A stretch of 8,538 bases of DNA from an uncultured Syntrophobacteraceae bacterium (lineage in GTDB: Bacteria > Desulfobacterota > Syntrophobacteria > Syntrophobacterales > Syntrophobacteraceae), in assembly GCA_937889795.1 (NCBI GenBank), contig CALBZH010000655.1, positions 1-8,538 on the forward strand, in the 5' to 3' direction. This document shows, one piece after another, positions 6,244-8,538 of this stretch. The position numbers were made by a program, and so were the translations under genes. How positions within the stretch are numbered: the stretch's first letter is position 1; each line of letters starts with the position of its first letter. Below the pieces are notes generated by a model. It had not been told where the DNA came from, did not search any database, and saw nothing but the letters and a program-made list of their open reading frames with translations.

Positions 6244-8433
6244 TTGGCCTCTGAAGGCAGCTCACGTTCCACACCAGAGGCATTTGTGCACAGTCCAGTA
6301 GCGGACAAGCTGACCATTCAGGCTTTTGAGAAGGAACAGGAGCCTCATGTCAGGGAGCGGGTGGGCATCATCCTGCTCCTCGGGGCGATTCTCGTGCCAC
6401 TGTTTGGGGTTGCCGATTACTTGCTCTACCCCGCCCTTTTTTGTACCTTCATGAACTACCGTGTAATCGCCTCGATCGTCTGCGTGGCGTTGTTCTTCGT
6501 GTGCCGGAAGTGGAATCTCGGATTTCGTTCTGTGTATTTGGGAATCGCCGGGTTTTTCACGGTTGGGATTGCCATCATCGCGATGGTCCTGCGCACAGGT
6601 GGGTACACGACGCCCTATTACGCGGGGCTCAATCTGGTGTTCCTTGCTTTTTGCGCTGTGTTGGGACTCGGAATTCGCAGGGTGCTGCTCCCAAGCGTCG
6701 TGCTTTACTTCATTTATCTTGGCGGCGTGATCGCTTCGGGTCCGGTGGAGAATCTCAGCCTCTTTATCGCCAACAACATGTTTCTGTTGACCACGCTGGG
6801 GATCGGCATCATCGGGTCGCACACGGAGTTCAATCACAGGCTGAGGCAGTACCTGCTCCAAAAAGAGCTCGAGGTGGTGAAAGCTCAGTTGGAGGGGTAC
6901 ACTCGAAACCTGGAAGACAGCGTGGCCGAGTCCGAGGCCAAGTACAGCTTGGTGGTGAACTTGGCGAACGAATCGATTTTCATCGTTCAGGATGACCTGA
7001 TCAAGTTTCCCAATCCCAAGACGGAAGAGCTGCTCGGGTATCCTGCCGAGGAGCTGGGGCGCATTTCATTTCTGGGCTTCGTGCTGCCCGTCGATCGGGA
7101 GGATGTTCAGGAGAAGTACCGCCAGATCGAAGCGGGGGAGCGTACCTCCAGCGTGCTTCCGTTCCGCATCGTGAACAAGCAGGGGGACACGCGGTGGGTC
7201 GATATGAGCTGCGTTCCGCTTGAGTGGAAAGGACGCGCGGCGATTCTCCACATGCTTCGGGACATTACCGAGCGGAAGCGGATGGAGATCGAGCTCATCC
7301 AGGCTCAGAAGATGGAAGCCATCGGTACACTGGCCGGCGGTGTGGCACACGAGTTCAACAATCTGCTCCAGGTGATCTCGGGGTATCTCCAGCTGCTATT
7401 CAAGCGGAAGCCGCCCGATGACCCGGATATTCGCTATCTCAACCACATCGACCGATCGGCACAGCGGGCGGCCGAGCTTACCAAGAAGCTGCTCATCTAC
7501 AGCCGCAAGGTCGAAAGCCGACTCAGTCTGCTGGATCTCAACCATGAAATCCAGCAGAGCTGCGAGCTGCTCGAGCGAATCATCCCCAAGATGATCTCCA
7601 TCGAAAAGAAGCTTAGCCCCGAGGTGTATAAGATCAACGCTGATGCGGGGCAGCTGGAGCAGATCCTCATGAATCTCGGCGTCAACGCTCGGGATGCCAT
7701 GCCTTCGGGGGGGAAGCTCGTCATCGAAACCCGCAATTTCACCATGGATGAGGAGTTTTGTGCCAGTCATTTGGGAACACTCCCCGGGGAATATGTGCTG
7801 CTGACCGTTTCCGATACGGGGATGGGGATGGACGAGAAGATCCTGGAGCGGATCTTCGATCCCTTCTTCACAACGAAACGCCTCGGTGAGGGGACTGGTC
7901 TGGGCCTCGCCATCGTATACAGCATCGTGAAGAACCATGGCGGGCATATCATTTGCCGAAGTGAAAAGGGCGTGGGGACGACCTTCGAGGTGTACTTCCC
8001 CGTTGCCGTCGCCGAGCCGGCGGAGCACTCCGCTGAGCCCATGACCGAGGAGGGGATGAAGGGCGTCAGCGAGCTGATCTTGCTTGTGGACGATGAGGAA
8101 GAGCTCCTCGATATCGGCAAGGAAATGCTCGAGATGAATAATTACCAGACGTTGACGGCCGAAAGCGGGGAGGCCGCCATCGAGCTTTTCACCGCCAAGC
8201 GAGACCGGATCGATCTGGTGATTTTGGATATCAACATGCCCGGAATGGGCGGGTTCCGGTGTCTGGACAGGCTGCTCGAAATCGATCCGAAGCTCAAAGT
8301 CATCGTTTCCACCGGCTACCTGGGTACCGAGCAAATGAAGCAAGCCTTGGAGGCTGGTGCGGCCGGCTTCATCTCCAAACCCTACCGTTTCACCGAAATG
8401 CTGAAGAGAATCAAGGAAGTGCTCGACCGTTGA
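6244..8433 (+). CDS. Membrane-bound PAS hybrid histidine kinase with C-terminal receiver domain
   Basis: A 729-residue inner-membrane sensor. Six hydrophobic helices are visible at about 41-61, 72-88, 97-117, 127-146, 147-165 and 173-192, with almost no periplasmic domain. This suits a membrane-soluble or small ligand. A short coiled linker (about 200-230) leads to a PAS domain (232-350, including FPNPKTEELLGY). The kinase core is complete: H-box GGVAHEFNN with phosphoacceptor His369, N-box NLGVNARDAM (Asn481), G1 DTGMGMD (524-530), F-box DPFFTTK (539-545), G2 GEGTGLGLA (548-556). The receiver domain (about 610-729) has the acidic pair Asp616/Asp617, phosphoacceptor Asp662, Thr690 and Lys712, so all key residues are present. 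There is no output domain, so it must signal through a partner or return phosphate. The start is TTG 6244, the first start after a stop at 6214, with purine-rich AGGGGG/CAGGGG upstream. GTG 6286 with AGAGG five bases upstream is a good alternative (715 residues). The 110 bases before it show only a tiny GCCC-TTC-GGGC hairpin (6152-6162) and no terminator. Confidence 0.96.
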   Translation: MASEGSSRSTPEAFVHSPVADKLTIQAFEKEQEPHVRERVGIILLLGAILVPLFGVADYLLYPALFCTFMNYRVIASIVCVALFFVCRKWNLGFRSVYLGIAGFFTVGIAIIAMVLRTGGYTTPYYAGLNLVFLAFCAVLGLGIRRVLLPSVVLYFIYLGGVIASGPVENLSLFIANNMFLLTTLGIGIIGSHTEFNHRLRQYLLQKELEVVKAQLEGYTRNLEDSVAESEAKYSLVVNLANESIFIVQDDLIKFPNPKTEELLGYPAEELGRISFLGFVLPVDREDVQEKYRQIEAGERTSSVLPFRIVNKQGDTRWVDMSCVPLEWKGRAAILHMLRDITERKRMEIELIQAQKMEAIGTLAGGVAHEFNNLLQVISGYLQLLFKRKPPDDPDIRYLNHIDRSAQRAAELTKKLLIYSRKVESRLSLLDLNHEIQQSCELLERIIPKMISIEKKLSPEVYKINADAGQLEQILMNLGVNARDAMPSGGKLVIETRNFTMDEEFCASHLGTLPGEYVLLTVSDTGMGMDEKILERIFDPFFTTKRLGEGTGLGLAIVYSIVKNHGGHIICRSEKGVGTTFEVYFPVAVAEPAEHSAEPMTEEGMKGVSELILLVDDEEELLDIGKEMLEMNNYQTLTAESGEAAIELFTAKRDRIDLVILDINMPGMGGFRCLDRLLEIDPKLKVIVSTGYLGTEQMKQALEAGAAGFISKPYRFTEMLKRIKEVLDR

Positions 8434-8435
8434 GA

Positions 8436-8455
8436 CCCCTGGACTGCTGCAGGGG
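8436..8455 (+). terminator. Weak hairpin just after the kinase stop codon
   Basis: CCCCTG (8436-8441) and CAGGGG (8450-8455) pair perfectly around an eight-base loop, beginning two bases after the TGA. Only GGGTTT follows rather than a run of T, so it is a poor intrinsic terminator. The remaining bases to 8538 hold no supported gene. A GTG at 8534 with AGGGAG five bases upstream could start a gene beyond the edge, but nothing confirms it. Confidence 0.3.
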
Positions 8456-8538
8456 CGGGTTTCGGGTGGCAGGGCGGCGACAGTGTTGTTGATTTAAGCG
8501 ATGCACGGATAGGCGTGAGGACAGGGAGACGCGGTGAC

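Noticed and set aside
5261..6283. A 340-codon minus-strand frame over the methyltransferase
   Set aside because: Shadow of the methyltransferase reading frame, with no recognisable motif and no fitting ribosome binding site seen.
7396..8343. A 315-codon minus-strand frame over the kinase core
   Set aside because: Antisense to the conserved HisKA/HATPase/receiver motifs; the composition is that of a reverse-complement shadow.

Overview
The window is moderately GC-rich, densely coded bacterial DNA. It holds two gene groups reading away from each other from a shared intergenic region of about 500 bases (4098-4597). There are no rRNA or tRNA genes, no CRISPR array and no intact mobile element. 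The content (a flavodoxin-fold protein with a cysteine motif, a long membrane PAS hybrid kinase, a PhcB-like methyltransferase fused to a cyclic-nucleotide domain) would suit a deltaproteobacterium/Desulfobacterota member. That placement is a weak inference from gene content, not from a marker gene.

Left half, minus strand, read right to left: a small flavoprotein of the NAD(P)H-dependent FMN reductase / iron-sulfur flavoprotein type (4097-3498), then after 9 bases a half-size ABC exporter subunit (3488-1677), then with an 8-base overlap a second half-size ABC exporter subunit that runs off the left edge (1684-1). The tight spacing indicates one operon. The two ABC subunits look like an MdlA/MdlB (BmrC/BmrD, TM287/288) type heterodimer with one normal and one degenerate ATP site. 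The first lacks the Walker B glutamate (Asp instead). The second keeps it but has LSAGQ in place of LSGGQ. Both deviations fall in the same composite ATP site.

Right half, plus strand: a protein with an N-terminal cyclic-nucleotide-binding (CRP-like) domain and a C-terminal SAM-dependent methyltransferase domain (4598-6133), then after 110 bases a histidine kinase (6244-8433) with six predicted membrane helices, a PAS domain, a complete HisKA/HATPase core and a C-terminal receiver domain. The methyltransferase resembles the family of PhcB, the Ralstonia enzyme that makes the quorum signal 3-hydroxypalmitic acid methyl ester. In Ralstonia phcB lies beside sensor kinase and response-regulator genes. 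The pair here is therefore a candidate signal-synthase/sensor module, with the added feature that the synthase carries its own second-messenger domain. This is the most interesting hypothesis in the window, but it is unproven.

The divergent intergenic region carries two copies of a CRP/FNR-like palindrome (TGTCA-N6-TGACA and TGTCA-N6-TGACT) 38 bases apart, two perfect inverted repeats, and an 18-codon ORF with a good ribosome binding site in front of the minus-strand operon. Right of the kinase are about 105 bases with a weak hairpin and no convincing gene.
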